DNA from: Prinia subflava | Taxonomy: Eukaryota > Chordata > Aves > Passeriformes > Cisticolidae | NCBI RefSeq assembly: GCF_021018805.1 | Contig: NC_086254.1 | Span: forward strand, 24,923,300 to 24,987,299 | DNA: 64,000 bases | Direction: 5' to 3' | In this document: positions 24,617-35,100 of the stretch, one piece after another | Layout of the letters: each line of letters starts with the position of its first letter | How positions within the stretch are numbered: the stretch's first letter is position 1 | The notes under the pieces: generated by a model | What the model saw: the letters and a program-made list of their open reading frames with translations, nothing else | Databases searched by the model: none | Told to the model about the DNA's origin: nothing | Program-made: the position numbers and the translations under genes

Positions 24617-25955
24617 AACGTGTGCAGGGTCTCTCAGCTCTCAGTGTGTGTGTGCAGGGTCTCTCAGCTCTCAGTGTGTGTGTGCAGGGTCTCTCAGCTC
24701 TCAGGGCTGTGTGTGCAGGGTCTCTCAGCTCTCAGTGTGTGTGTGCAGGGTCTGTCCAGCTCTCAGTGTGTGTGTGCAGGGTTTTTCCAGCTCTCAGTGT
24801 GTGTGTGCAGGCTCTCTCAGCTCTCAGGGAGGTGTGCAGGGTTTTTCCAGCTCTCAGTGTGTGTGTGCAGGCTCTCTCAGCTCTCAAGGAGGTGTGCAGG
24901 GTTTTTCCAGCTCTCAGTGTGTGTGTGCAGGCTCTCTCAGCTCTCAGTGTGTGTGTGCAGGGTTTTTCCAGCTCTCAGTGTGTGTGTGCAGGCTCTCTCA
25001 GCTCTCAGTGTGTGTGTGCAGGGTCTCTCAGCTCTCAGGGCTGTGTGTGCAGGGTCTCTCAGCTCTCAGTGTGTGTGTGCAGGGTCTCTCAGCTCTCAGT
25101 GTGTGTGTGCAGGGTCTCTCAGCTCTCAGTGTGTGTGTGCAGGCTCTCTCAGCTCTCAGTGTGTGTGTGCAGGGTCTCTCAGCTCTCAGGGCTGTGTGTG
25201 CAGGGTCTCTCAGCTCTCAGTGTGTGTGTGCAGGGTCTCTCAGCTCTCAGTGTGTGTGTGCAGGGTCTCTCAGCTCTCAGTGTGTGTGTGCAGGCTCTCT
25301 CAGCTCTCAGTGTGTGTGTGCAGGGTCTCTCAGCTCTCAGGGCTGTGTGTGCAGGGTCTCTCAGCTCTCAGTGTGTGTGTGCAGGCTCTCTCAGCTCTCA
25401 GGGCTGTGTGTGCAGGGTTTTTCCAGCTCTCAGTGTGTGTGTGCAGGGTCTCTCAGCTCTCAGGGCTGTGTGCAGGCTCTCTCAGCTCTCAGGGAGGTGT
25501 GCAGGGTTTTTCCAGCTCTCAGTGTGTGTGCAGGGTCTCTCAGCTCTCAGTGTGTGTGTGCAGGGTCTCTCAGCTCTCAGTGTGTGTGTGCAGGGTCTCT
25601 CAGCTCTCAGTGTGTGTGTGCAGGGTCTCTCAGCTCTCAGTGTGTGTGTGCAGGGTTTTTCCAGCTCTCAGTGTGTGTGTGCAGGGTCTCTCAGCTCTCA
25701 GGGAGGTGTGCAGGGTTTTTCCAGCTCTCAGTGTGTGTGTGCAGGGTCTCTCAGCTCTCAGGGCTGTGTGTGCAGGGTCTCTCAGCTCTCAGGGCTGTGT
25801 GCAGGGTCTCTCAGCTCTCAGTGTGTGTGTGCAGGCTCTCTCAGCTCTCAGGGCTGTGTGCAGGGTTTTTCCAGCTCTCAGGGAGGTGTGCAGGGTTTTT
25901 CCAGCTCTCAGTGTGTGTGTGCAGGCTCTCTCAGCTCCCAGCACTGTGTCCAGGT
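24617..25955. repeat. 1.3-kb GT-rich minisatellite, 30-bp unit, about 44 copies
   Basis: The basic unit is 30 bp: AGGGTCTCTCAGCTCTCA followed by GTGTGTGTGTGC. Variants have GGGTTTTTCCAG, GGCTCTCTCAG, GGGCTGTGTGTGC or GGGAGGTGTGC. A 60-bp two-unit period is visible at 24781-24960, and a 151-bp five-unit block is repeated at about 25038-25339. The unit has no stop in any forward frame, so three overlapping ORFs of 508-577 codons cross it; they are Ser/Leu/Cys/Val-rich artefacts. Confidence 0.96.
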
Positions 25956-28129
25956 TCCAGGTGCTGGCACTCCGGGAGCTGTTCAGGGATCGCCCCTGCC
26001 CCGCTCCCCTACACCCCGCACTCACCCACGGCTCCTGGAGGAGCTCCCAGACCATTGCTGCATTTCCTGCAGCAAGGAAGCAGCAACACAGCAGCCACTG
26101 CTCAGCTCAGGGAGATGGAGATGAGGGTCAGACCCTGCTGCCACACAATTCCTTCCTGCTCCTCCCTGTGCCGGACTCGGCCGCGCCGCTCACAGCCGGA
26201 GCAGGTCTGGGATTTCCTCACCCGGGACCTGCCCGAGTGACCTACCTCCTGCCACCCGAAATAGTTATAAAATAATCACCCAGCAATTCAGCCACACAGA
26301 CAGGAAGAGCACTGCATAAAAACATCCCTGTTGACACCAGTGATTCCTGTGCTTTATGGACGTCTGGGAGTGTGCTCACGGCGTGAACCAAGTTTCCCCT
26401 TAATTGCCAGAAGTGGCCCTTGTACCTCTCTCCTCAGCAGAGCTCTCCAGCCAGGCTTTATCACTCTGATAAAACCGTGTATCAGAGAACAGGAGGGATC
26501 TGATAACACCAACCACACACGGGATCTCCCTCCAGGAAGCAAACTGGATGGCAGTTTTCACATGAGACACCACTGCAAATAAATGACTTTTTTTTTTTAC
26601 ACTCATTAGGCTTAGCAAATTCTGATGGCTGCTGCTACCTGAATGAAATAATATCGACAGACGTGGCTGTACAATGAGTTACTCAGGAAAGGAGCTGGAC
26701 TGTAATTACCCTCTATTAGTGACACCATGTAGTTTGGTACTTCCCTTGGAAAGGTCTCCTCACGTCTCTACACTTATAATTTAGGTTTACAAATTAATTC
26801 CAAAACTGGATTTATCAAACCACCAACTTCAGCCTGGGAAATCTAAAATTATTAGTATATTTGGTAAGCAACAGCAAATAAAAGTAAGAACATGTGTTTG
26901 TGGGTGCTCTTCTCTCCATTTGCAAAGGAAGCAGTGGTAGCAGCTAACTCAATATTCCAAAAAATTGGAGGTAATCCCAGACCCTACCTTGGGAATTCCT
27001 GGCTTTAAGGAAAAGAATATGGTTGCTGTTCCCCACACACCCTTCAGTGCCAGTGCTCTCACAAGCAGGATCTGAAAACACACTACAGAGACAAACACTC
27101 AGGGGGTGGAGGATGCCTCACGCCAGAAGGTAACAGGACTCACTGCAGCAAGCACCCTTCTCTGAAAACACCCTGCCACTGAATGAAAAGAAGAATGAAC
27201 CTGTCTTGCCTCCACTTGGCATTATAAACGATCACCTCCGATTATACAGGATCACCTCTGGAGCCATGTGCCCATCCTGCTGTGTGGCACAGCAAAATCC
27301 AGGTGTTCAACCACGGGAAAAAAACAAAGTTTGACTATTTTCCCTGCATTTCCCCTTCTGTGTCTTTTCATTCTCCCATTTGACATCGGTTATAAAACAA
27401 TAAGGCTGAAATCACTGCCTGAGGGCAAAAAATAAACTGTAATTTTAGTAAAGACCCCTGTGCTGTCCAGGCCGAGGGTATGAGACACACGACTGGGACT
27501 GCAGAATGTCTGGATCCCCTGGGATGGCCAAGGGCACACACAGACAGCTCTTGGGCCACCAAAAGCAAAAGGCACCCACGCTCTGCTCCCCCAGGATCAT
27601 ACCTGGGGACGCCGATCTCAGCAAAAAGCAGAGCTCATCACGGACACACGGCTCAGAGCCAGACATGGGGAACTCCCCGGTGTGGCTGAGGTCAAGCTGA
27701 GATGCCACAAACTGAACATCCTCTGTGCAAGCACTTTTGGGCTTGCTGAAATGCTGGGAGCAGCTCTGGCTTCCCTCTACAAGGAAAACTTTGGGGTGGA
27801 ATAAAGCAGCACGTGGTTCTTATCCACTCTGCCCTGGAATAAGCCATAACTGCCGATGGCAGAGCGTCAGGAAAGAAACGCATTCGTCAGAAAAGCAGAG
27901 TGAAAATGGAAAGGAGATGCGATCCCTGGCTGAGCCATATGCATTTGGTTTGTTATTAAACCAGAGAATGTGAAAACCCAGAAGCCTTGGCTTGGACAGG
28001 AACCTGCTCTCAGGGTTCGCTCGGCCCAGCCGCAGTTGTGGGGATCAGCCTCACTCCTGGGAGATGCAGCAACACCTCCCAAAAACCCCAAACGCCTCGG
28101 ATAACACTCCTGGCACGAGAAAAGCGTCT
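25956..28129. other. Intron 1: no feature recognised
   Basis: Unique sequence between the large minisatellite and the 28-kb CpG island. AT-rich at 26580-26900. Only short, unconvincing ORFs. Confidence 0.5.
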
Positions 28130-28530
28130 GCAAAGCCTCTGCCGAGAGCCAGCCAGCCCGGAGCGAGCTGCCCTCTCCTCCCGCGGGATGCCCGGGTGCC
28201 CGCGGGCCGGGCAGGTGCCGGTGCCCGGCGGGGACAGGCGCGGCGCCTCGCTCCGCTCCCCGCGCAGAATAATTAGTTATTTACAGCCTCTTCCGCCACG
28301 CCGCTCACCCCTGACCTCCTTCAGCCAGCCGAGGCGATTAGAGCCCACTGCTGCAGACGTCTGGCTGCTTAGCACCGCCCGGCGTATTGGCACTGCAGCC
28401 CGGCGGCGGGCGAGACTCGCGCCCCCGCCCCCAAAAAACCCTTTTCTAATCCTAATCTGGGAGCGCCACACACAGAAACCAGCTGCTGCCTCCACCGCAG
28501 CGCCGCAGCCGCCATACGGAGTAAAGCCTG
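28130..28530. promoter_or_regulatory. Intronic CpG island, candidate alternative promoter
   Basis: CpG-dense block 2.3 kb inside intron 1. On the gene strand it carries ATGGCGGC (28508-28515), the YY1 motif often found at start codons near promoters, opening a 48-codon frame that begins MAAAALRW and ends at 28369. A GTGAGC donor-like site is present further on (about 28304-28309). The small frame is unlike any known PMEPA1 isoform, so only an alternative promoter or noncoding first exon is suggested. Confidence 0.4.
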
Positions 28531-30289
28531 CGAGGAAAAGGGGTTTGGGCATCGGGTGGACAGCTAACCTATTTAGAGGGCTGTGAATCAGAGGAGTTCG
28601 CGTGTTCCTCCCCGTGCCACTCTCCCGAAGAGTTCCTGCCTGGTAACTGCAAATTTTGGCTGAAAAATTAAGGAGCATCTGGTGGTAGCTGCTCTGAGGT
28701 TCCCTCAGAGTCGTACCAGAAAGATACACAAAATCGAGCGCCTGGAGGAGGAACAACGCTGCAGGATGAATTCATCTCAAGGGAGGCTCAGCTCTGCCCT
28801 TTCCACCGGAGCCAGGTGAAGGCAGCGATCAGGTAACAGCCCCTGTGGTGCCACCAAAGCGCTCCTGTAGCACAGAGGTGAGCGAACGCTGCCCGCCACC
28901 AGCAGGAAATAAATAATAACATTGGCGATAAGAAACCTACTCCAACACGAAATAAGGAAGGGCAGCAATCAGGGAGCTCAGTCCAAGGCTCCCGGGAGCT
29001 AATGGGGACTCAGCACCCGAGTGTCAGGACCCCAGAGCTGACAGAGGGCCGGGGACGAGGCAGGGAAGGACCTCGGGAGCATCAGGCACGAGGCTCCCAC
29101 AACACAGATCCCAACGCAGGCAAGGTCTCCTCCGGTGTAATTCACTGCTCCCTGTCTCCCACATCCCCATCCACAACCAGCACCTGCCTCTTACCAAACC
29201 TTTCCATATGCTGAAAAAAAGGGGAGAAAAAAATTATAAACTATGCTATTTCTAAAAAGTCAAGGAGTGGAATTAAAAGCCTGAGTTGTTCCAACAAAAC
29301 CTCATGCCAAGAGTTAGACAGGAATAGAAGCTTTTTCTTCAAAAGACATTACACATTTTAATTCCCAACTTTTATCATAACCATGAGCCTTGATCAGACA
29401 CAAAGTAAAGTCTCTCATGCTTGGGGTTCTGTGGGACACAGTTTATGTTCAGCAACTGGCTGACACAAAAAAGAACTGTATCTTCATTATTTATACACTG
29501 CTATTGGTATGCACATCTAGCCCGGCCTGTTAAAGTCAGGGAAGAATAATGGTCTATTCAGTACCGGTAGTGTTAATAAAATCAGGCAAATCCAGCTTAG
29601 TTTTGTCTGAACACGAATGAGATTAAATCAAGATTAAAAGTGCATACAGTACAAAGGGTATGGTTTATGCTAAAATTCAGAATGAACACATTTTAGTACC
29701 CAGTGTACAAACGCCTGCAGACCTTCTCCGGGACTTAGACACGTGAATTAAACAAGGATGAAGCTGGAGAAGGAGAAGGCAGATGACACTGGATAAAAGC
29801 CATCCAAAATACCAGGGGACAGATGCTCCGCAGCCCCGCTGGAGGTAACGGGGCAGATCCTGTGCTAGCAGAAACAGGCACGGCTCAGCTGGCTCTCCCT
29901 GCACGCACTGAGCGCCAGCCTGCCCCGTCGCAGTGCCAGGAATATATGCAAAATCCAGACTCTTTCCCAAGTTTTCCTTTTGGGCCATTTTGCATTAGTC
30001 TGCGCAGGGTTTGGATTTCACGGCACTGAACAAGGCGCTAAGCAGGGCACAATCCTGACAATCCTCCGGGTCTGGGATGCCTTGAAAACCTTCCCTTTAC
30101 AGAAAATACCATTTACTTAAAACTGCCAAAGAGCCCAACACATTCCTCTCCCCTCAGCAGTAATATTCCTTCTCTCTCACCTCCATGCACTTCATTTTCA
30201 AGAGGGAAAGAGCACACAGAGAAGTGGTGGATATTTAGGTCAGGCACTGCCCTCACTCCTACTCTGCGAGGGTTGAAAAATATTAATGA
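28531..30289. other. Intron 1 proximal part: no feature recognised
   Basis: Within 2.3 kb of exon 1. The AT-rich part at 29215-29700 is non-repetitive and might be regulatory, but no strong motif cluster was seen. Confidence 0.45.
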
Positions 30290-30851
30290 AAAAACCCAAA
30301 TCGCCCTTCGGAACAAAAACCCCTGAGGGGCGGGAGACGGGGGGCACAGGTTCCCAAATACAAACCCCACTCGGGTGTCCGGACCGCGGTGCCCCCCCGG
30401 TACCGAGGGTGATTTACACGGGGGTAGGGCAGACCCCCGGAGGAGGCTCGGGGACCCCCAAGCATCACCCCCGCAGGAGGGGCAGGCGCGGGGCAGGGAC
30501 ACCGGGGCACCGCGGGGAAAGGGCGGTGATGGAGCGGCGATGGGGAAGAGCGCGGATCGCAGCCCCGGTGCCGGCGGGGAGCGGCCGGGGGAGGCAGATC
30601 CCGGGCAGCTCCGCCAGCCCGGCCCGCGCCGTGTCACACCCGCGGCGACATCCCAGCGGCAACAGATGAGCGAGAGGGGCTCGCACCGAGGGGGAGGAAA
30701 AGCACTCCGGGAAAGCGCATCGCAGCCGAGGGTCCCGGGCGCCGCCGGGAGCCCCCGCGGGAACTTCCCCGCCCGCGGCGGGGCCGCCGGGCGCTCCCGC
30801 ACCCCGGGCACCTCCCGCACCCTCCCCGGGAGCAGCAGGACGGGTACTTAC

Positions 30852-30954
30852 TGATCTCCATGCTCTGGAACAAAGACCTTTTGCAGTTGCATGTGCAGGA
30901 CACATTGGGCTGAATAGCTACGGCCGTGCTGTTCAGCCCCATGAAGTTATACAT
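30852..30954 (-). CDS. PMEPA1: PMEPA1 (TMEPAI) coding exon 1, N-terminal part only
   Basis: The 103-nt coding part of exon 1 gives 34 codons plus one base. It starts at the ATG at 30954 and stops at a consensus splice donor (GTAAGT, intron from 30851 downward). The reading includes the stretch NVSCTCNCKRSLFQSMEI, which I recognise as the N-terminal signature of vertebrate PMEPA1. The last codon is split (A plus two bases from exon 2), as expected for the Thr that follows MEI. An in-frame TAA lies directly before the ATG, which fixes the longest possible start; Met5 is a possible second start. Two N-glycosylation sequons (N8-S-T, N17-V-S) and three closely spaced cysteines (20, 22, 24) fit the short lumenal end of a type I membrane protein. 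The membrane helix, PPxY motifs for NEDD4-type ligases and the Smad-interaction motif are encoded by later exons, which lie left of the window. Family role: TGF-beta-induced negative regulator that sequesters Smad2/3. Start context is weak (T at -3). Confidence 0.93.
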
Positions 30955-30959
30955 TTAAA

Positions 30960-31011
<52 letters not shown>

Positions 31012-31367
31012 AAAAAAAAAAAAAAAAAAAAGGAAGGCGACGGCGACACAAAGAACTTCCCGGCCGCCGAGCGCTCCCCGGGCAGCACCACATAAAGCCG
31101 GGGCTCCTCCTCGGCGCGGGGGGGCGGAGGGAGGGAAATGCAGCTGCGATCAGAAATTGGAAATAAAAAACCCGGCGCGGCGCAGCGCCCCCGGCAGCGG
31201 CTCCGCTCGGCCCCGCGGCTGCTCCGCGCCCCTCCGGCCCGGGAAGCGGCAGCGCTGGGCCCGGCCGCGGCAGCCCCGCACTTTTGTGGGGCGCGGCGCG
31301 GTGGGAGCGCGGTGGGAGCGCGGCCCGCCCGCTCCCGCTCCGCTCCGCTCCCGCCCCCCGCGCTCAT
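30933..31367 (-). other. Upstream ORF overlapping the PMEPA1 start
   Basis: A 144-codon frame opens at an ATG at 31367 and ends at 30933, past the PMEPA1 ATG (30954), in another frame. It reads through the poly-T/GT tract, giving a run of Phe. It resembles no protein I know. It matters only if transcription starts upstream of 31367; then it could reduce translation from the main ATG. A further upstream ATG is at 31093. This may simply be GC-rich sequence without stops. Confidence 0.25.
30957..31031. repeat. (CA)n plus poly-A tract beside the start codon
   Basis: A short CA run is followed by a long, nearly pure A tract (interrupted by TTT). On the gene strand this is poly-T followed by GT repeats ending only a few bases before the ATG of PMEPA1, so it would be in the 5' UTR. 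It looks like a polypyrimidine tract, but no AG acceptor stands between it and the ATG, so a 3' splice site is unlikely here. Homopolymer length is error-prone in assemblies. Confidence 0.8.
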
Positions 31368-31416
31368 TCACGGCCACGGGGACGCGGCCGCGCCGCCGCC
31401 GCCGCGGGCGGGACCG

Positions 31417-31424
31417 TGACGTCA
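31417..31424. promoter_or_regulatory. Palindromic CRE (TGACGTCA)
   Basis: This is a perfect 8-bp CREB/ATF palindrome in the PMEPA1 CpG island, about 460 bp upstream of the start codon. A CAGAC half-site for Smads follows 4 bp to the right. Position inside a CpG island near the expected transcription start is typical for functional CREs, but occupancy is inferred. Confidence 0.6.
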
Positions 31425-31441
31425 GCGCCAGACGGGGACTG

Positions 31442-31629
31442 CCCTTCCCTTCCCTTCCCTTCCCTTCCCTTCCCTTCCCTTCCCTTCCCTTCCCTTCCCT
31501 TCCCTTCCCTTCCCTTCCCTTCCCTTCCCTTCCCTTCCCTTCCCTTCCCTTCCCTTCCCTTCCCTTCCCTTCCCTTCCCTTCCCTTCCCTTCCCTTCCCT
31601 TCCCTTCCCTTCCCTTCCCTTCCCTTCCC
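31442..31629. repeat. Perfect (CCCTT)n pentanucleotide microsatellite, about 37 copies
   Basis: 188 bp of uninterrupted CCCTT units, reading (AAGGG)n on the PMEPA1 strand. It is a pure pyrimidine/purine tract, able to form triplex DNA or G-quadruplexes on the G-rich strand. It starts 18 bp from the CRE and lies inside the CpG island. Likely length-polymorphic. It also keeps all frames open, creating the spurious long ORFs across 31157-32036. Confidence 0.95.
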
Positions 31630-31773
31630 GGCGCTGGGGGCGCTCCCCGCGCCCCCCGGACGCGCCCAGGCGGGGCGGCCGCAGCTGCCGGGGCCGCGGG
31701 ACCCCCCGAACCGCAGAGCGGGTCAGGATGGAGGGAGCACCGTGGGTAACCTGGTGTTTCACCTCCCGGCTCA

Positions 31774-32130
31774 GGCAGGGTCATCCCAGAGCACAGGGCA
31801 CAGGATTGTGTCCAGACGGCTTCTGGAATATCGCCAGCGAGGGAGACTCCACACCCTCTCCAGGCGATCTGTTCAGTAGTGTTCGTTCACCTGCACAGGA
31901 ACAAAGTTCTTCCTCATGTTCTGGTGGGAATCCGTGGCCTTCAGTTCTGCAGCCTCTTCTCCTGTGGTTCGGCACCACCGAGCAGAGCATGGTCCATCTT
32001 CTTGGCACCCTTCCTGTAGATATTTACACACATTGATGAGGTCCCCTCGCAGACATCCCTCCTTGAGCCCGAACAGGCCCTGCTCTCTCAGCCTTTCCTC
32101 AGCAGAGATGCTCCAGACATATCACTGCAC
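31774..32130 (-). mobile_element. CR1 LINE fragment (minus orientation)
   Basis: The plus strand shows the reverse of a CR1 3' region: phrases such as GGAGACTCCACACCCTCTCC, AAGTTCTTCCTCATGTTC, GATATTTACACACATTGATG and CTCTCAGCCTTTCCTCA occur in the CR1 order. The element is diverged and lacks its terminal 3' repeats, so it is an old truncated copy. CR1 is the dominant LINE of birds and also occurs in reptiles. It lies just upstream of the PMEPA1 CpG island, in the same orientation as the gene. The boundary near 32130 is approximate. Confidence 0.88.
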
Positions 32131-35100
32131 CCACCCAAAGTACCACCTGCCCTGAGCCCACCCAGGCAGGTCCAGTGGCACCCCCAGCTCCCAGCCTCCA
32201 GCAGGACCTGGCAGAGCTTTTGCAGATCAGCTCCAAATGCACCTGGATTTGTGTATCCCGCTGGAAAAGCATCCAAAAGTCAGGTTCACCCTGCTCACCC
32301 ACCCAGCTGTGGGGACCTCCAGCACCGAGCCACAGGGCTTCATCCTCATTTCACACAGCCAGTCCCCAGTGCAGCATTTCCGACAGAAAAATGGGAAAGA
32401 CTGGAAAAGAAATGTGGGAGATAAATCTGTAGGGGCCAGGCTGGCCGTGGCTGAGCTCAGTGAAAATTCTACCATTAGCTCCCATGATAGTGCCAGTGGT
32501 GCTGCTCAGAGCTCAGGAACTATTCCTGACACATTCCCACTTTTGTTTCAAACCACACACTGTAAAATGGAGTGACCCCGTTCACTGCAAGACAGGTAAA
32601 ATGAAAAAACATCATCTCTTCCCTAAGGGCTCAATGTGCTAAGCTTTAGTCAAGACAGATTTTTTTTTTTTTTTTTTTTCTGGGAAATAAACCTGTGAAA
32701 ACAAAGGTTTATAATGAAAATGCTGAAACAAGCTTAACTACAGTGGTGTGAAGTAGCTGCTGTAATACTCGGTGAATCCTGCTACTGGGAGATAAAGGCA
32801 GCTTCAGTTATCTTCTGAGAAAGCACATTTCCCCATAAGTGTTGATAGCTCTGATTTAGGATTTGGGAGTGTCTGAGGCCTGCATTCCCCAGAGATGCTG
32901 CTGGGAAGATGCACCGAGGTGGGGACGGGTGACCAAACAGCAGGAATGCTATTCCTACAAAGCTGAAGCAATCACAGAAGATGAATGGTCTCAAAATTTG
33001 GGTCAGAGACGGTGGCACTCATTGCTAAATAACCTTTATTTTCCTGCCCATAAAAAGAATTTATTTTTACGTGACTACAAACTAATGTTAGATACCCACC
33101 TGTACTTTACTCCTGCAGCCCCATCCAGTCCCGTGAAAATGCCTGGAGAGAAGGAACAAGGAATTCCCAGGTTGTTTAATCTTTTACTCTTTGCCACTCA
33201 ACAGATGGCAACTCCCAACAATTACTAATCCAAAGGAAACACAGAAGAGGATCGTGTGCTCGGATAGAAAGGAGCCTTGGGAAGTTTGTGCTTCCCAGCA
33301 CTGGGCAGACGTGAAATACCCAACAAGTGCCATTCCCAAAGGCAGGGGAAGGTGCTGGGGTGACACCAGAGGTGGGAGGTGGTGTGCAGAGAGATTAGGG
33401 ACAATTACCTGAAAAAAAATCTGTGCTAGAACTGGAGATAAAACATTTCCAATCCTATTTTGTATTTTGTTCCCTGCCTCAGTTTCCGCATCAGTAATGC
33501 AGGAGGGGCAATCCTGATTCCTTCAGGTTATTTCTAGGGGCTCAGTTTATTTTGTGGCAGTCAGATTTTTAGAAATGCTTTGTGAAAATGTGAAGAAACA
33601 TCACCCCTGTTACAGGGACACTGGGCCCAGCAGCCCCAGAAAGGATATCAAGAAAGTTAAAGCCAGGCACATACACGGTCAAAATTCTGAAGACAAATTC
33701 CAGTTCAGATATGCTTTATCAATCAACCCACTTTTATTATCATTTATCTGGAAATATATCTTTATAATATGTTCAAAAGTTGAATATTAGCAACACTTTA
33801 CCAAAGAACCTTGCTTGACTGGCCAGAAAAGGTGGCTGGAAGCTTATCTGAGCCTACCAGCTCACAACTAACATCCTTTGCACTTACAACACGTAGCACT
33901 GCCATAAATAAGTTAAGGTGAAGACTGCACGTGTCCCCGTGTCATGTGAGGTCCCAGCTGGCAGCACCAGCCCTGCCACCGCTGCCCAGCCCTCGGAGCT
34001 CTGCAGCCTTGAGGATGTGGCCACAGTTCACATTTGATTCAGAATTCTTGGATTTTAAGACACCCTTAAACAGTGTCAAGAGAGTGAAGGCAGCTCCAAG
34101 CAATGGATTATTCTTCTGAGGCAGTCAGTTTTGAGTGGAGGGTCCCTCTCTGCAATCTTTGCCTTTGCAAAGGCGTCCCCCTGGGCACAGGGACAGGAGA
34201 TGGCTGAGCAGTGGCACTGCCAGGACGCGGTGCCCAGGCTGCCCTGGAGCTGTGGCAGAGGCAGCTCCAGCGGGGAGAGGCACCTGCCCTCACCCTGTGA
34301 ATCAGCTTGTTCTGGGGGGAGTTTTTACAAGTTCACAAAGCTTTGGTGGATAAAGGCTCTCGTTTCAGGTGCAGGCTGCTGCAAGTTCACACATCTTCCC
34401 AACCTTCTTTAAAAATAAAGAAAAAATAACTGTTTGCAAGTCGATGCTGGTTTAAAAATGCTGTTTACCACCATCCCCATTTCGTCTGAACGACTCATGT
34501 GGCTTTAAGAATAATCAGCATTTTTCCACCATGATTTAAGAACAAATAATTAAAGTCATCCCAGATGGGCTTGTAAAAATTAAAAGTACATCAGTTAACT
34601 TAAATGCTTCACCCTGTTCTTTGTAATGACACCATCCAGCCTCCAGCCCAATGCATTTGTCAGAGCTTCTGTCCCGGCAGCGAGTGCTGCTCATCTGTGG
34701 GACATTTCCAGAACACACTGTTGTTGATTTTGGCTCCTGTACTCTGTCACTGATCAGCTTTTTTCCACTTCTTTTTATGTTTTCCCTGGAGACACCTCAG
34801 ACGGCTCCAGGATGAGTCTGGAACGCTGAGATCTCCCTTTGCTTCCTGGGTTTGCTGTAAAATTTCATGGGAAGCCAAGGCTGCTCCCTGGGCCACGGCT
34901 CTGCAGCCATGGAAAGGGAGACACAGGAGCTCTGAGATCATCTGGGATGCTTGGACAAACCGAAGGACATGGGCACATCAGTCTGCTCTGGCTGCTCGGG
35001 ATTGTAACGTAATTTCACTCAGTGCCAGACCAGAAGTCAGGCATTGCCTGTGCAGTCACATTGAAATCTTTCCTTTTATTCCTCGCTGCAACACTCCAGC

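Larger units (their letters stand above)
1..30851 (-). other. PMEPA1: PMEPA1 intron 1 (5' part, at least 30.8 kb)
   Basis: Everything left of the exon 1 donor should be intron 1. I found no reading frame with the strongly hydrophobic segment expected at the start of exon 2, so the intron continues beyond position 1. A long first intron is normal for this gene in vertebrates. It contains the minisatellites, CpG patches and Smad-site modules listed separately. Alternative first exons known for the mammalian gene could also lie here, but none could be proven by sequence reading. Confidence 0.85.
30290..31735 (-). promoter_or_regulatory. PMEPA1: CpG-island promoter and 5' UTR of PMEPA1
   Basis: This stretch is very rich in CpG and spans exon 1, its upstream region and the first part of intron 1. 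Upstream of the ATG (higher coordinates) it carries GC-box-like runs, a CCAAT box on the minus strand (31156-31160) and a palindromic CRE (31417-31424). A 188-bp CCCTT repeat interrupts it. No clear TATA box is placed relative to a start site, so the transcription start cannot be set from sequence; it probably lies between about 31050 and 31430. CpG-island promoters commonly start transcription at several points and in both directions. Confidence 0.8.

Noticed and set aside
24542..26275. ORFs of 508-577 codons in three plus frames
   Set aside because: They are translations of the 30-bp minisatellite, which has no stop in any forward frame; no domain, no splice context, repeated Ser/Leu/Cys/Val pattern.
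30957..31031. Polypyrimidine tract of a 3' splice site before the PMEPA1 ATG
   Set aside because: On the gene strand no AG lies between the poly-T/GT tract and the ATG.
31157..32036. 240- and 250-codon plus ORFs
   Set aside because: Their length comes from the (CCCTT)n repeat and CpG island, with a CR1 fragment at the end.
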